From contig NZ_NBDP01000053.1 of NCBI RefSeq assembly GCF_004123845.1, positions 248,001-312,000 of the forward strand: 64,000 nt of DNA. The letters run 5' to 3'. The position numbers were made by a program, and so were the translations under genes. This DNA comes from Allobosea sp. Tri-44 (GTDB taxonomy: Bacteria > Pseudomonadota > Alphaproteobacteria > Rhizobiales > Beijerinckiaceae). This document shows, piece by piece, positions 31,431 to 39,994 of this stretch (its first letter is position 1; each line of letters starts with the position of its first letter). The notes beneath the pieces were generated by a model. It did not search any database. It saw only the letters and a program-made list of their open reading frames with translations, and was not told the DNA's origin.

Positions 31431-33209
31431 TCAGGGCCGGAATCCATCGAGATCGTAGACGCGAACGAAGAATGCAGATGTTCCGCCCTCGGCAACCGGA
31501 GTAAGCCCGCGCAATCGCGGCTTGTAACCCAGTTCCTCGAGCCTGTCGCGACCCGCATCGCACTCATTCGCGTCACGGCACAGGAGCGCAATCGAGGTTT
31601 GGGCCGGAAGCGCGTGCAGCATGTTGCGCTCGGCAGTGTCGAAGCCGGGCATCGTCGCGCCCAGGATGGACCTGTCCCACTGCCACGCGGAGGTCAGGCT
31701 ATCCCAGTAGTTCAGCCGCAGGATCGTCGTGGCGAAGCGCAGCGAATAGCTCGTCCAAAAGGCGAGATGCGAATTGGAATCGGAATAACTCTCGCGGTTG
31801 AACCAGAACAGGAGCCGCCGCTCGCCCAGCCCGAGCCCCTTGACGAAGCTGCTGACACGAGCCGTCGCCGAGAGATAGTCGCCGAAATCGGGGGCACCGG
31901 CCGGCCGGAAGATGCGACGCGTGTCGCTGTTGATGACAGCCAGCAAGATGAAAAGCAGACCCAGCCCGGCGAGGGCGAGGCGCCATCGGAGTGTGTAAAA
32001 GGCGCCGAGCAGCAGCGTCAGACAGGCGAACAGGAACAGCCACTTGTAGCGGAACTGAACGACGGAAGCCTCGAGATCCCATAGGCTTGGCGCCAGGTAG
32101 ATCGCCAGCAGCGCTCCGCCACTCAGCGTGAGAATGATCGCCGTCCATCGCGCAGGCGTCTCGCCCGGACGCAGCCGCGTTGCAGCGCTGGCGGCGCCGG
32201 CGAGAATGAACGCCTGTCCCGGCAACAGGTAGCCCGTGTAGAACGATGATTGAAGCGCAGCCCCCCCGATGACGAGATCCCAGTAGAGCAGGAATGCGAG
32301 CGGACCCAGCAACAGCGCCAGACCGAGCCAGGTTACCTGCGGTGTTCCACCAAGACGGCGCGTATGGAGGATCGTCACGCCCGCGACGATCAGCGCGAAG
32401 ACCGGCCCGAGAACCCGATAGTTCATCGGCACCCACTCGCCCCAGGCGAACTGATAATTCGAGCCGAATCCCTTGAACGAACGCGTGATCGCGTTCTGGT
32501 CAGCCAGGATGAACAGGAACTTCCCACCCAACGCGAGGCTGGCGAGACCAAGTGCCGCGAGCGCCAGGGCGAAGCCTGTGCCCAAGGCGAGGATCGCGAT
32601 CCCCGAGTCGCGCCAAGACCGCCATGACATCACGAGCAGCGCCAGCACGCCGCACCCGGCAAGAATCAAGGTGATTGGATGCGTCGCAACTCCAAGCGCG
32701 ACCAGGGCGCCACCGGCGATAAACCTGTAGGTGCGATTGCCAGCGGCCGACGCGATGACGGCGAGTGCCAGCAGGACGAAAGACATGGCCGGGCCATCGA
32801 CGTAGCCACGCGCCATGGTGGCGATCCAGAGCGGGTTGAACGCCAGCCAACAACAGATGAAAAACGCCGGAAAACGACCCTGAAACTTGGCGACGACCCC
32901 GTATACACCGGCTAGTGCAAGCCATGAAAATAGTATTACCAGCAATTCTCCAGCAATTTTCGGCATAAAAACTGTATATAAAAAGCTGCCTGTCAGGACA
33001 AAAGGCAGCCTTGCCGAATGGTAATTCTGGCCGAATTCAGTCAGAAGATTCCGGTAATCCAGAAAATAGCCGATATACATCGCCGGGTCGACCCAGCCCG
33101 GAGGTGGGAACGTCTGTATCGGCGCGAATAAAATGACGGCTATGGTAATACAGAATACAGCGAGCATCGGCAGCAACGCTGAGTCCCGCAGAGTTCTTTT
33201 TGTATCCAT
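31431..33209 (-). CDS. GT-C-like polytopic membrane glycosyltransferase, member B of a local family
   Basis: A 592-residue protein with about 12 hydrophobic helices and a soluble C-terminus. It shares all landmarks with member A: PPGWVDPAMY with Asp41 in the first loop, YHSARLPF (63-70), ARGYVDG (133-139), GVATHP, FWFNRES and the pair Cys544-x5-Cys550. A GT-C fold using a polyprenyl-phosphate sugar is the best inference. ATG 33209 is chosen over an upstream TTG at 33215. The flanking gaps are long (152 and 420 bases), so it may have its own promoter. Confidence 0.62.
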   Translation of the reverse strand: MDTKRTLRDSALLPMLAVFCITIAVILFAPIQTFPPPGWVDPAMYIGYFLDYRNLLTEFGQNYHSARLPFVLTGSFLYTVFMPKIAGELLVILFSWLALAGVYGVVAKFQGRFPAFFICCWLAFNPLWIATMARGYVDGPAMSFVLLALAVIASAAGNRTYRFIAGGALVALGVATHPITLILAGCGVLALLVMSWRSWRDSGIAILALGTGFALALAALGLASLALGGKFLFILADQNAITRSFKGFGSNYQFAWGEWVPMNYRVLGPVFALIVAGVTILHTRRLGGTPQVTWLGLALLLGPLAFLLYWDLVIGGAALQSSFYTGYLLPGQAFILAGAASAATRLRPGETPARWTAIILTLSGGALLAIYLAPSLWDLEASVVQFRYKWLFLFACLTLLLGAFYTLRWRLALAGLGLLFILLAVINSDTRRIFRPAGAPDFGDYLSATARVSSFVKGLGLGERRLLFWFNRESYSDSNSHLAFWTSYSLRFATTILRLNYWDSLTSAWQWDRSILGATMPGFDTAERNMLHALPAQTSIALLCRDANECDAGRDRLEELGYKPRLRGLTPVAEGGTSAFFVRVYDLDGFRP

Positions 33210-33361
33210 GATCAATAGCTTATCTCGGCCGAATCAGATCTAAAAACAATACTGGCAGAGCATCTCCGACCGTCGGAAGCACCCAAGCGCTGAACGTGCC
33301 TTAGAGACTGGCGAGCACAACAACAAGACGGTTCGTCGAAGTTGCAGCGCGGGTGGTTGGA

Positions 33362-34300
33362 TCACCTTGTGTCCGCTCGGGGCTCCAGCACAGCGATTCC
33401 AAACCCGGTGCGGCCATAGCCGTTGCCGTTATAGAGCATGTAGCGCCGCCCGCGGTGATCGAAGACGGCCGGATAGGTGCGTTCGGCATCCTCCCAATCC
33501 TCTGCTGCCCCGACAAATCGGACGCTATCGTCGCTGCGCCGCCACTGTATGCCATCGGCGGATGCGGCGAAGCCGAGTTCGTAGCCCGGCCTGCGACGGG
33601 CGTACCACATCGAGAACGTTCCATCCGCCTCGCGAAGAACGGCCGGGCGCGACACTGCGAACTCGGCCCGGTCGTCCTCGCCGGCCAGCGGGATCACGAC
33701 GCCGTCCTGCGGCAACCAGACGCGGCCGTCGGGCGAGGTCGCCTGCTGGATGACGTGAACCATATCGAGGTCTTGCGCACCCCAGCACAAATGGCTGCCG
33801 AACCACATGCGCCAGTTCTCACCCTGCCGCAGCACCCAAGGGTATCCCAAGGTCAGGGGAGTAACCGGCGTCCGCCCGATCACGGGAACCACGCTCGCGC
33901 GCTCGAAACGGGTGCCTTCGGCGTCTCCGATGGCAAGGCCGATAAAATTCGAAAAGGGCACCGAAGCGCCGACCATCCAGCCGAGATAATATGCGAGCAG
34001 GCGGTCGCCATCCGGCACGATGCTGGTCACCGTGACCCCGTCGCCGTCAAAGGCGCCGCGTGTGCCCGGCGTGAAGAGCGGTCCGCGAACCGCGCCCAGC
34101 ACGGAGAACCGGTCATCGTCCAGAGCGATATCCACGCTTGCAAGGCAAGACCGGTTCGAGGCGTCGCGAACCGAAAAGAACACGCTCACGCGGCCGTCGT
34201 CGCGCACCAGCGGCGTCGGGTAGGACGCATGTGAATGCCACCACGAGCCATTCGAGAATGGGGCGACTACGCGCCCCAGCGGTCGCCAGGTCTGGACCAT
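33362..34300 (-). CDS. Beta-propeller glycosidase-like protein (GH43/GH32-like)
   Basis: A 312-residue soluble protein with repeated strand units: SWWHSHASYPTPLVR, GDRLLAYYLGW, NWRMWFGS, GTFSMWYARRRPGYELGFA and RRYMLYNGNGYG. This matches five-bladed propeller proteins of the GH32/43/68/130 clan. No signal peptide is visible, so it is probably cytoplasmic. In sugar loci, such proteins may process or bind an activated or lipid-linked sugar. It starts 11 bases after the acyltransferase stop, in a four-gene operon with wbqC. Confidence 0.7.
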   Translation of the reverse strand: MVQTWRPLGRVVAPFSNGSWWHSHASYPTPLVRDDGRVSVFFSVRDASNRSCLASVDIALDDDRFSVLGAVRGPLFTPGTRGAFDGDGVTVTSIVPDGDRLLAYYLGWMVGASVPFSNFIGLAIGDAEGTRFERASVVPVIGRTPVTPLTLGYPWVLRQGENWRMWFGSHLCWGAQDLDMVHVIQQATSPDGRVWLPQDGVVIPLAGEDDRAEFAVSRPAVLREADGTFSMWYARRRPGYELGFAASADGIQWRRSDDSVRFVGAAEDWEDAERTYPAVFDHRGRRYMLYNGNGYGRTGFGIAVLEPRADTR

Positions 34301-34311
34301 CGCCGCACCGT

Positions 34312-34971
34312 TCAGATTTTCAAGCGTGTCGACGGCACCTTGCGTTTTTCGATCGTCGCGACCGGAGAATAAACGCCTTCGGGGTCGGTATTCGCCTGAA
34401 CGATGCAGCCGGCGCCGAGAAGGGTGAAGGGCGCCACCGTGATATGATCCACGATCGTGCAGTTCACGCCGATGAAGCTGTTTGCGCCAATGGTCACGCC
34501 GCCCGACACGACGACATGCGACGAGATGAAGACATTGTCTTCGACGACCGAATGGTGACCGATATGGTTGCCACTCCAAAGGGTGACGTTGTCGCCGATC
34601 CGGCAGAACGGCTGCAGCGTATTGTCCTCGAGAATGAAGCAGTTCTCGCCGATCTGCTCGGTCAGCACGGTGGCTTTCGGGCTGACATAGCTCGCAAGCC
34701 GATAGCCGGCCTCCCGCAAGGTGGCCACCTTGTCGGCTCTCAGGCGATTCATTTTCGCGTAGGAAACGGCAACAAAGGCATCGTGCCCATCAGGCGGAAA
34801 GACCTTCGCGACCTCTTCAAGCGCGATCAGCGGACGGCCGTGCAGCGTGTCGCCCTTGAGGAAGGCCGCATCGACGACGAAAGCCGCGACTTCACGATCA
34901 AGCGTACGCCTGAAGTAGAAATCGGCCAGTTCAGCAATATCGCCGGCGCCGAAGATGATGAGCGGTTTCAT
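34312..34971 (-). CDS. NeuD/PglD-like sugar O- or N-acyltransferase
   Basis: A 219-residue two-domain protein. The N-terminal Rossmann-like part begins KPLIIFGAGDIAELADFYF. The left-handed beta-helix follows with hexapeptide repeats such as IGENCFILEDNTLQPFCRIG and an active-site His in GNHIGHHSVVED. It should transfer an acetyl or other acyl group to a nucleotide sugar. It overlaps the upstream methyltransferase gene by 4 bases. With the aminotransferase remnant at 23190-23384, an amino-sugar N-acetylation role is possible. Confidence 0.82.
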   Translation of the reverse strand: MKPLIIFGAGDIAELADFYFRRTLDREVAAFVVDAAFLKGDTLHGRPLIALEEVAKVFPPDGHDAFVAVSYAKMNRLRADKVATLREAGYRLASYVSPKATVLTEQIGENCFILEDNTLQPFCRIGDNVTLWSGNHIGHHSVVEDNVFISSHVVVSGGVTIGANSFIGVNCTIVDHITVAPFTLLGAGCIVQANTDPEGVYSPVATIEKRKVPSTRLKI

Positions 34972-35609
34972 GGCCTAGCCGTCGTGACGGAGATCGTGAA
35001 CTCGTATAGAGGATAATCATGCATCAACACAACATTGCGTCCATAGCGCGCAATACAGTGATTGAACAATTGGCCGGGATCGGGATACCAGAGCCGGGCT
35101 TCCTTCCGATCAGCGTCGGCGAAGCCTGTCAGCGCGTTGAATGCGAAGCCGCGCCGCGCCTTTGCCGCCATCGTATCCAGCGTCGAATGGACGAAATTGG
35201 TCCACACCGCATCGTCATAGCCGAAGCGGACATTGAAGATTCCGCTCGCCAGGACGTAATCGGCCGACTCGGGTGGTTCCGTGCCGGCGACAAAGGAGAC
35301 AGCAGCGTCACCGGCATGGGCGGCCTCGGCCGCAGCGACCATCTCCGGCGAGATGTCACAGCCGACATAGCTGAATTCCAGGCCGCTCAAACGGAGATAT
35401 TCGACCAGAGCGCCATAGCCGCAGCCGATTTCGGCGATCGATACGGGCCGCGAGCGGTCGATCTGGCGCAGCAACTGCGCGAAGCGTCGATGCTGGCTGG
35501 CCTCGTCCCGCCAGTCGACCCCGTTGGGCGTCGCGCCGAACGTGCGCAGCTTGCCAGTGTAGTACTGGTCGACCTCCGAAAGGATCTGGGCGGAGATGGG
35601 GTCGGACAT
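34968..35609 (-). CDS. Class I SAM-dependent methyltransferase
   Basis: A 213-residue protein. Motif I is IAEIGCGYGALVEYL, followed by YVGCDISPEMV and ASGIFNVRFG. The ATG at 35609 has GGAAC before it; 35621 is possible. It overlaps the acyltransferase gene by 4 bases and follows wbqC by 46. Probable substrate: a sugar in the same pathway. Confidence 0.83.
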   Translation of the reverse strand: MSDPISAQILSEVDQYYTGKLRTFGATPNGVDWRDEASQHRRFAQLLRQIDRSRPVSIAEIGCGYGALVEYLRLSGLEFSYVGCDISPEMVAAAEAAHAGDAAVSFVAGTEPPESADYVLASGIFNVRFGYDDAVWTNFVHSTLDTMAAKARRGFAFNALTGFADADRKEARLWYPDPGQLFNHCIARYGRNVVLMHDYPLYEFTISVTTARP

Positions 35610-35655
35610 AGCTTGTTCCATTCGCTGATGCGGGTCGCCTGCAGGTCTTGGGTGC

Positions 35656-36360
35656 CTAGATGGCCCGACCGGACCGGATGCTCGGACTCTCGAGCAGGCC
35701 GGGGCCACGGTTGAATATCTGATCCAGGACCGAGACCGCGATATCGAATTCGCCGTGCAACTGCGGATAGGCCTCGTACGGGCCGTAAGCCATCCATTCA
35801 ACCGCGACGCCCGCTTGCGCGAAGATCGTCTCGTCCAGATAGCTCTTCGCGCTCGGTCCGCTCAGGTAATGCGTCGCGCCTGCCGCAAGGCAGAGACTGA
35901 GGAGCCGCTCGCTGCTGCGCCCGTCGGCCTGGTAGCTATGGTCGCTGACCACGCGCACGTTCAGCCCGAGATGAGCGATCAGCGCCTTGAGCAGGAAGGT
36001 GTTGATCTCGGTGAGCAGCTTCATGCTGTCGACGGCGTCGAACCAGCCGCGCACCTTGTCCTTTTCGGCCGCGAAGAACGGGGCCTTCTGATAGTTCATC
36101 GCGAGCGAGCGCCAATGCCGCTCGGCCCAGGGCTCGGATATCTCGACTTCCTCGATCGGCTGCTCTGAGCGCGATTTGGAAATGACCGGGATCGTCATCC
36201 ATTCTGCGCCCTTTGGCGTCTTGATCTTGTTGCGATTGTGCCAATGCCGCTTAACGAACTGAACTTGATCGAAAATAATATACTCGTCGCACCGTCCTAT
36301 CATGTCGAAGAACCCGATCCAGGGCACGTAACATGACTGAATGATCGCGACTCGCTTCAT
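35656..36360 (-). CDS. WbqC family protein
   Basis: A 234-residue protein opening RVAIIQSCYVPWIGFFDMIG, the hallmark of WbqC-like proteins in O-antigen loci, followed by FVKRHWHNRNKIK and THYLSGPSAKSYLDE. The biochemical role is unsettled; an acyl- or aminotransferase-related function in sugar modification has been suggested. It heads a minus-strand operon with a methyltransferase, a NeuD-like acyltransferase and a propeller protein. Confidence 0.88.
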   Translation of the reverse strand: MKRVAIIQSCYVPWIGFFDMIGRCDEYIIFDQVQFVKRHWHNRNKIKTPKGAEWMTIPVISKSRSEQPIEEVEISEPWAERHWRSLAMNYQKAPFFAAEKDKVRGWFDAVDSMKLLTEINTFLLKALIAHLGLNVRVVSDHSYQADGRSSERLLSLCLAAGATHYLSGPSAKSYLDETIFAQAGVAVEWMAYGPYEAYPQLHGEFDIAVSVLDQIFNRGPGLLESPSIRSGRAI

Positions 36361-36445
36361 CGACGCTGTCCTACCATCTCGTTTTTGAAAAGAACCGCGT
36401 GACTGCGCTCATGCGACGCGGTCCTAAGCTATCGTACCGGCAGAC

Positions 36446-36823
36446 TCAACGCCGACGATCAATGGTGGCGGCATTCACAATCGTTCGACCAGTCCGATCG
36501 CCTGTAGCTGGCTTCAGGTCGTGATGCTGACCGAGCATGTGAACCACGTCCGTCATGAAGCTGCCGCCATCGGGCGCCGGAGGCATCACGTTGGCGGAAG
36601 GACGCAGCCGCTTGATCGTCGCCAGTTGCTCCTCCCTGGAGAAGCGGGCGACGCGATCGAGGTCGCTCAGATCGGTCTCGACGAACAGCGCCCGATAGCC
36701 CTCGCGCGCCAGCAGGAGATTGCGGGACTCACCGCCCTGTTGCGGCGGATCCATGCGCGGTTGCCCTAGCTGCGCGAGTTCTCGCCGGATGATGCCACCG
36801 AGATGGTGGCTGCGCGTCGTTGA
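36446..36823 (-). pseudogene. Probable remnant of an FkbM-like methyltransferase gene
   Basis: A minus-strand frame without a good start reads HHLGGIIRRELAQLGQPR and later ESRNLLLAREGYRALFVETD. This resembles the opening of FkbM-type or related SAM methyltransferases (a GxE-DGRE-NT block then W/Y-x-AL-VE). The glycine-rich SAM motif is altered and the remaining 150 or more residues are missing. Assignment is tentative. Confidence 0.35.
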
Positions 36824-37035
36824 CAGGGGTCCGGCGGCAGGACTACCTGCGGCCAGGCAGGAACCCCCATGTCCAATTCTACCTTCGCGCCTCTCGCCAT
36901 TCCCGGGCCCGTGCTGATCCGGTACTTGCCATCGGCCGGCCGGTGGCGGCCGGGAGCGCGACGATGTCCGAGAGAGACACGAGACTCCCAGGATTTGCCG
37001 GTTTTGTCAGCCCGTTCGACGATGAAGGCGCCTGA

Positions 37036-38091
37036 ATGACGCGATTTCTCGTCACCGGCGGCGCCGGCTTCATCGGTTCGGCTGTGGTCCGGCATTTGAT
37101 TGCCGAGGCGCCGCATCAGGTGCTGGTTGTCGACAAGCTGACCTATGCCGGCAACCTCGACAATCTGACGCCGGTCGAGACCAGTTCGCGCTACGCCTTC
37201 CTGCAGGCCGATATCGGGGATTTCGCCGCGATGCGCGAAGCCTTCGCATCGTTCCAGCCCGATGTCGTGATGCATCTCGCCGCCGAGAGCCATGTCGACC
37301 GCTCGATCGATGGGCCAGGCGCCTTCATGCAGACCAATGTCGTGGGAACCTTTGCATTGCTCCAGGCTGCGCTCGATCATTGGCGCGCCTTGCCGCAGGA
37401 GGCAAAGGCCCATTTTCGCTTCCACCATGTCTCGACCGACGAGGTCTTCGGCTCGCTTGGTGCGGAAGGCCTGTTCAGCGAGACGACACCCTATCAGCCG
37501 ACCTCGCCCTATTCGGCGTCGAAGGCCGCTTCCGACCATTTCGTGCGCGCCTGGCACCACACCTATGGGCTGCCGGTTGTGCTCTCCAACTGCTCGAACA
37601 ATTACGGGCCCTACCACTTCCCCGAAAAGCTGATCCCGCTCGTCATCCTGAACGCGCTTGAGGGCAAGGAATTGCCGGTTTATGGCGATGGCGGTCAGGT
37701 GCGCGACTGGCTCCATGTCGAGGATCATGCACGCGCCCTCTGCCTGATCGCGGCAACCGGACGTCCTGGCGAAAGCTATAATGTCGGCGGCAATGCCGAG
37801 CGGACCAATCTCGAGGTGGTGCGCGCGATCTGCGGCTTGGTCGACAAGGTCGCCCCCGACGCCGCCATCGGCCCGCGCGAGACGTTGATCCGGTTTGTCG
37901 CCGACCGGCCCGGCCATGATCGTCGCTATGCGATCGACGCTTCAAAGATCACCCGCGAGCTCGGCTGGAGCCCTCGGGAGAGTTTTGAGAGCGGGCTGGA
38001 GAAGACCGTGCGTTGGTATCTCGCCAATCCGGACTGGTGGGGCCGTATCCGGAACGGGCTCTATCGCGGCGAGCGGCTCGGCCTCTCGTGA
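37036..38091 (+). CDS. rfbB: dTDP-glucose 4,6-dehydratase
   Basis: A 351-residue extended SDR that makes dTDP-4-keto-6-deoxy-D-glucose. GGAGFIG (8-14) binds NAD, HLAAESHVDRSID is the conserved substrate loop, STDEVFGSL supplies the catalytic Thr-Asp-Glu, and YSASKAASD supplies Tyr and Lys. NYGPYHFPEKLIP and RDWLHVEDH complete the family pattern. It uses the RfbA product. No rfbC or rfbD is present, so the keto intermediate may go to another sugar or to enzymes elsewhere. Confidence 0.95.
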   Translation: MTRFLVTGGAGFIGSAVVRHLIAEAPHQVLVVDKLTYAGNLDNLTPVETSSRYAFLQADIGDFAAMREAFASFQPDVVMHLAAESHVDRSIDGPGAFMQTNVVGTFALLQAALDHWRALPQEAKAHFRFHHVSTDEVFGSLGAEGLFSETTPYQPTSPYSASKAASDHFVRAWHHTYGLPVVLSNCSNNYGPYHFPEKLIPLVILNALEGKELPVYGDGGQVRDWLHVEDHARALCLIAATGRPGESYNVGGNAERTNLEVVRAICGLVDKVAPDAAIGPRETLIRFVADRPGHDRRYAIDASKITRELGWSPRESFESGLEKTVRWYLANPDWWGRIRNGLYRGERLGLS

Positions 38092-38104
38092 AGGGCCAGA
38101 CCGG

Positions 38105-38450
38105 CGGAGGCGTCTCATCGTCGCCGATCCCGATCCCTGCGCCGAGACTGCCGCTCGCTTCCGCGACGAGGCGACACGCCGCTGCGCGCCGACGTCAACG
38201 GCCTGGTCGCCCGGCACGGCTCGCCGCCAGCTCGAGAAGCTGAAGGGGCTCGACCTCGCTTGTGTCGAGCAGCCGCTCGTCCTGCCCGACATCGCCAGTC
38301 ATGCCGAACTGCGCCAGGCGCAAATGGTGCCGATCGCGATCGACGAGGGCACCTATACGCTCGGCGACGTCGGCAACATCGTGCGCGCCGGCGCCGCCGA
38401 CGTGATCCTGCTCGACCCGCACGATGATAGCCGACGGCGGCATGACTATC
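38105..38450 (+). pseudogene. Remnant of an enolase-superfamily (mandelate racemase/muconate lactonizing) gene
   Basis: The frame reads LEKLKGLDLACVEQPL, IAIDEGTYTLGDV and AADVILLDPH, the Asp/Glu metal-ligand strands of the enolase-superfamily barrel. Just upstream, RADVNG lies in a different frame, so a frameshift separates them. The N-terminal domain and the end of the barrel are missing. It abuts the end of the convergent amidohydrolase gene. It may be all that is left of a sugar-acid dehydratase. Confidence 0.6.
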
Positions 38451-38488
38451 GTCCCGCGGTGACGCTTCCCGCGGATCGCCCGATCGCG

Positions 38489-39886
38489 TCAGGCGATCCC
38501 GACGCTGCCGAAGACCATGCGGCCGCGATGGAAGGTCGCGCTGCGCTCTGGCAGCCTTGCCACGGCCTCGGCGGAGCAACTGGCCGCGACCAGCGTGAAA
38601 TCGGCAGCGTCCCCGGCCTTGGGCCAGGCCCGCTTGCCATTGTCGTCGAGCGGAAGCACGCCGCCGGTCGCGATCGCCAGCGACCTGGACAGGCGGAACT
38701 CGTCGCTGCCGCGGTAGATTTGAGCGTAGAGATTGGCCTTTTCGAGCATGTCGGCACGGCCGAAGGGCGACCAGTGGTCATAGACGCTGTCGGTGCCGGT
38801 CATCACGAACACGCCCTTCGCGCTCAGCTGCGGCAGGGGCATCGTCGACGCGCCGAGCGGCACCGTCGAAGCGATCGTCATGCCCTGAGCAGCCATGCGC
38901 GCGGCGGTTTCCTCGAGCGCGCCCGGCGCGAGCGTCGCGAGGGCGAAGCCATGGCTGATCGTCACCTTGCCGCGCAGGGCCGGGTTCTTCTCGACGGTCG
39001 CGATCATGTACTGGATCGCCGCGACGCCGGCCGGGCTCGTCTCATGGAGGTGGATGTCGACGCCCTTGCCGGTGTCGAGCGCGATCTGGAACATCGCGTC
39101 GAGCGACTTCTCCATCGCGCCGTCGACATTGGTCGGATCGAGCCCGCCGACATAGGCGACGCCCATGCTCATCGCCTCCCGCATCAGCCCGTCGACCTTC
39201 GAGTGGAGCAGGCCGTGCTGCGGGAAGGCCACGATCTCGCAGGTGAAATCGTCGCGATGGTTCTCAAGTGCGCGCTTCAGGTGCTCGAGGCTCTTCAGCC
39301 CGCTGACCGGGTCGATATTGCAGTGGCTGCGGGCGACCGTGGTGCCCTTGGAGTGGAGCAGAGCGATCAGCGCCTCGGCGCGCTGCTGCGAGGTCGGCAG
39401 CAATTGCGGGATCAGCTTCTCCTCGCGGGCGATCATGTCGAGGATCGTCTTGCCCTGCCGCGGCAGCGGCGCCTGCCACGGGCCGCCATAGAAGGTCTTG
39501 TCGAGGTGGATGTGCATGTCGCGCATCGCAGGCAAGGCGAGCTGGCCATTGGCCTGGTAGCTGGGTACGCCGGCGGGCAAGGCGGCACCTGCGGCATGAA
39601 GTGCCACGATCCTGCCGGCCTTGATCTCGAGCGTATGCTGGGCCGCGCGAGTGGCCGTCACGATTTCGCCGTCATAGACGAAGCCGTCCTCGAGTCGGAC
39701 ATTGGTCAGCAGATAATGCTGGTCGGTCAGGGTGCTTGTTCCCGCTTCGGACGCGGCAGGTTTTGCGGAGGCAGGCGCGGCCTTGGTACCGCCGCTGCCC
39801 GTCATGCCCACCATGGCGTAGGCGGTGGCGATGCCACCCGTCCGGCCGAGGAACGTACGCCTGCTCTGATTCTGTGCCGGTTCCAT
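38489..39886 (-). CDS. Tat-exported amidohydrolase (cytosine deaminase-like)
   Basis: A 465-residue protein with a twin-arginine signal (SRRTFLGRTGG) near residue 8, implying folded export to the periplasm. The metal site includes HIHLDK, SHCNID, DIHLHE, ISHGFA and TGTDSVYDHW, as in the cytosine deaminase/N-isopropylammelide branch of amidohydrolases. Most relatives are cytoplasmic, so the Tat signal is notable. ATG 39886 follows GGAGGTGG. It lies downstream of a LysR regulator and a tctCBA transporter on the same strand, suggesting breakdown of an imported or periplasmic cyclic amide. Confidence 0.83.
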   Translation of the reverse strand: MEPAQNQSRRTFLGRTGGIATAYAMVGMTGSGGTKAAPASAKPAASEAGTSTLTDQHYLLTNVRLEDGFVYDGEIVTATRAAQHTLEIKAGRIVALHAAGAALPAGVPSYQANGQLALPAMRDMHIHLDKTFYGGPWQAPLPRQGKTILDMIAREEKLIPQLLPTSQQRAEALIALLHSKGTTVARSHCNIDPVSGLKSLEHLKRALENHRDDFTCEIVAFPQHGLLHSKVDGLMREAMSMGVAYVGGLDPTNVDGAMEKSLDAMFQIALDTGKGVDIHLHETSPAGVAAIQYMIATVEKNPALRGKVTISHGFALATLAPGALEETAARMAAQGMTIASTVPLGASTMPLPQLSAKGVFVMTGTDSVYDHWSPFGRADMLEKANLYAQIYRGSDEFRLSRSLAIATGGVLPLDDNGKRAWPKAGDAADFTLVAASCSAEAVARLPERSATFHRGRMVFGSVGIA

Positions 39887-39994
39887 GCTTGGCCACCTCC
39901 CTGTGATCGTTGCCCCTGAAATACGGGCGAAGGCGGCATTTTGGCAGTGATACTTGGCAATGCTGGCGATTGAGAACGTCAATGCTGGCGTCTG

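Noticed and set aside
31153..31563. Small open frames in the gap before the GT-C-like gene
   Set aside because: No ribosome binding site, no recognisable domain, and overlap with the 3' end of the GT-C-like gene.
21369..38450. Complete genomic island with attachment repeats
   Set aside because: No integrase gene and no second copy of the tRNA 3' end were found by eye, so boundaries cannot be set.
37895..39919. Long plus-strand open frame of 674 codons
   Set aside because: Most of it is the complement of the amidohydrolase gene, with the composition of a high-GC antisense frame. Only the 38105-38450 part resembles a real protein, as a remnant.
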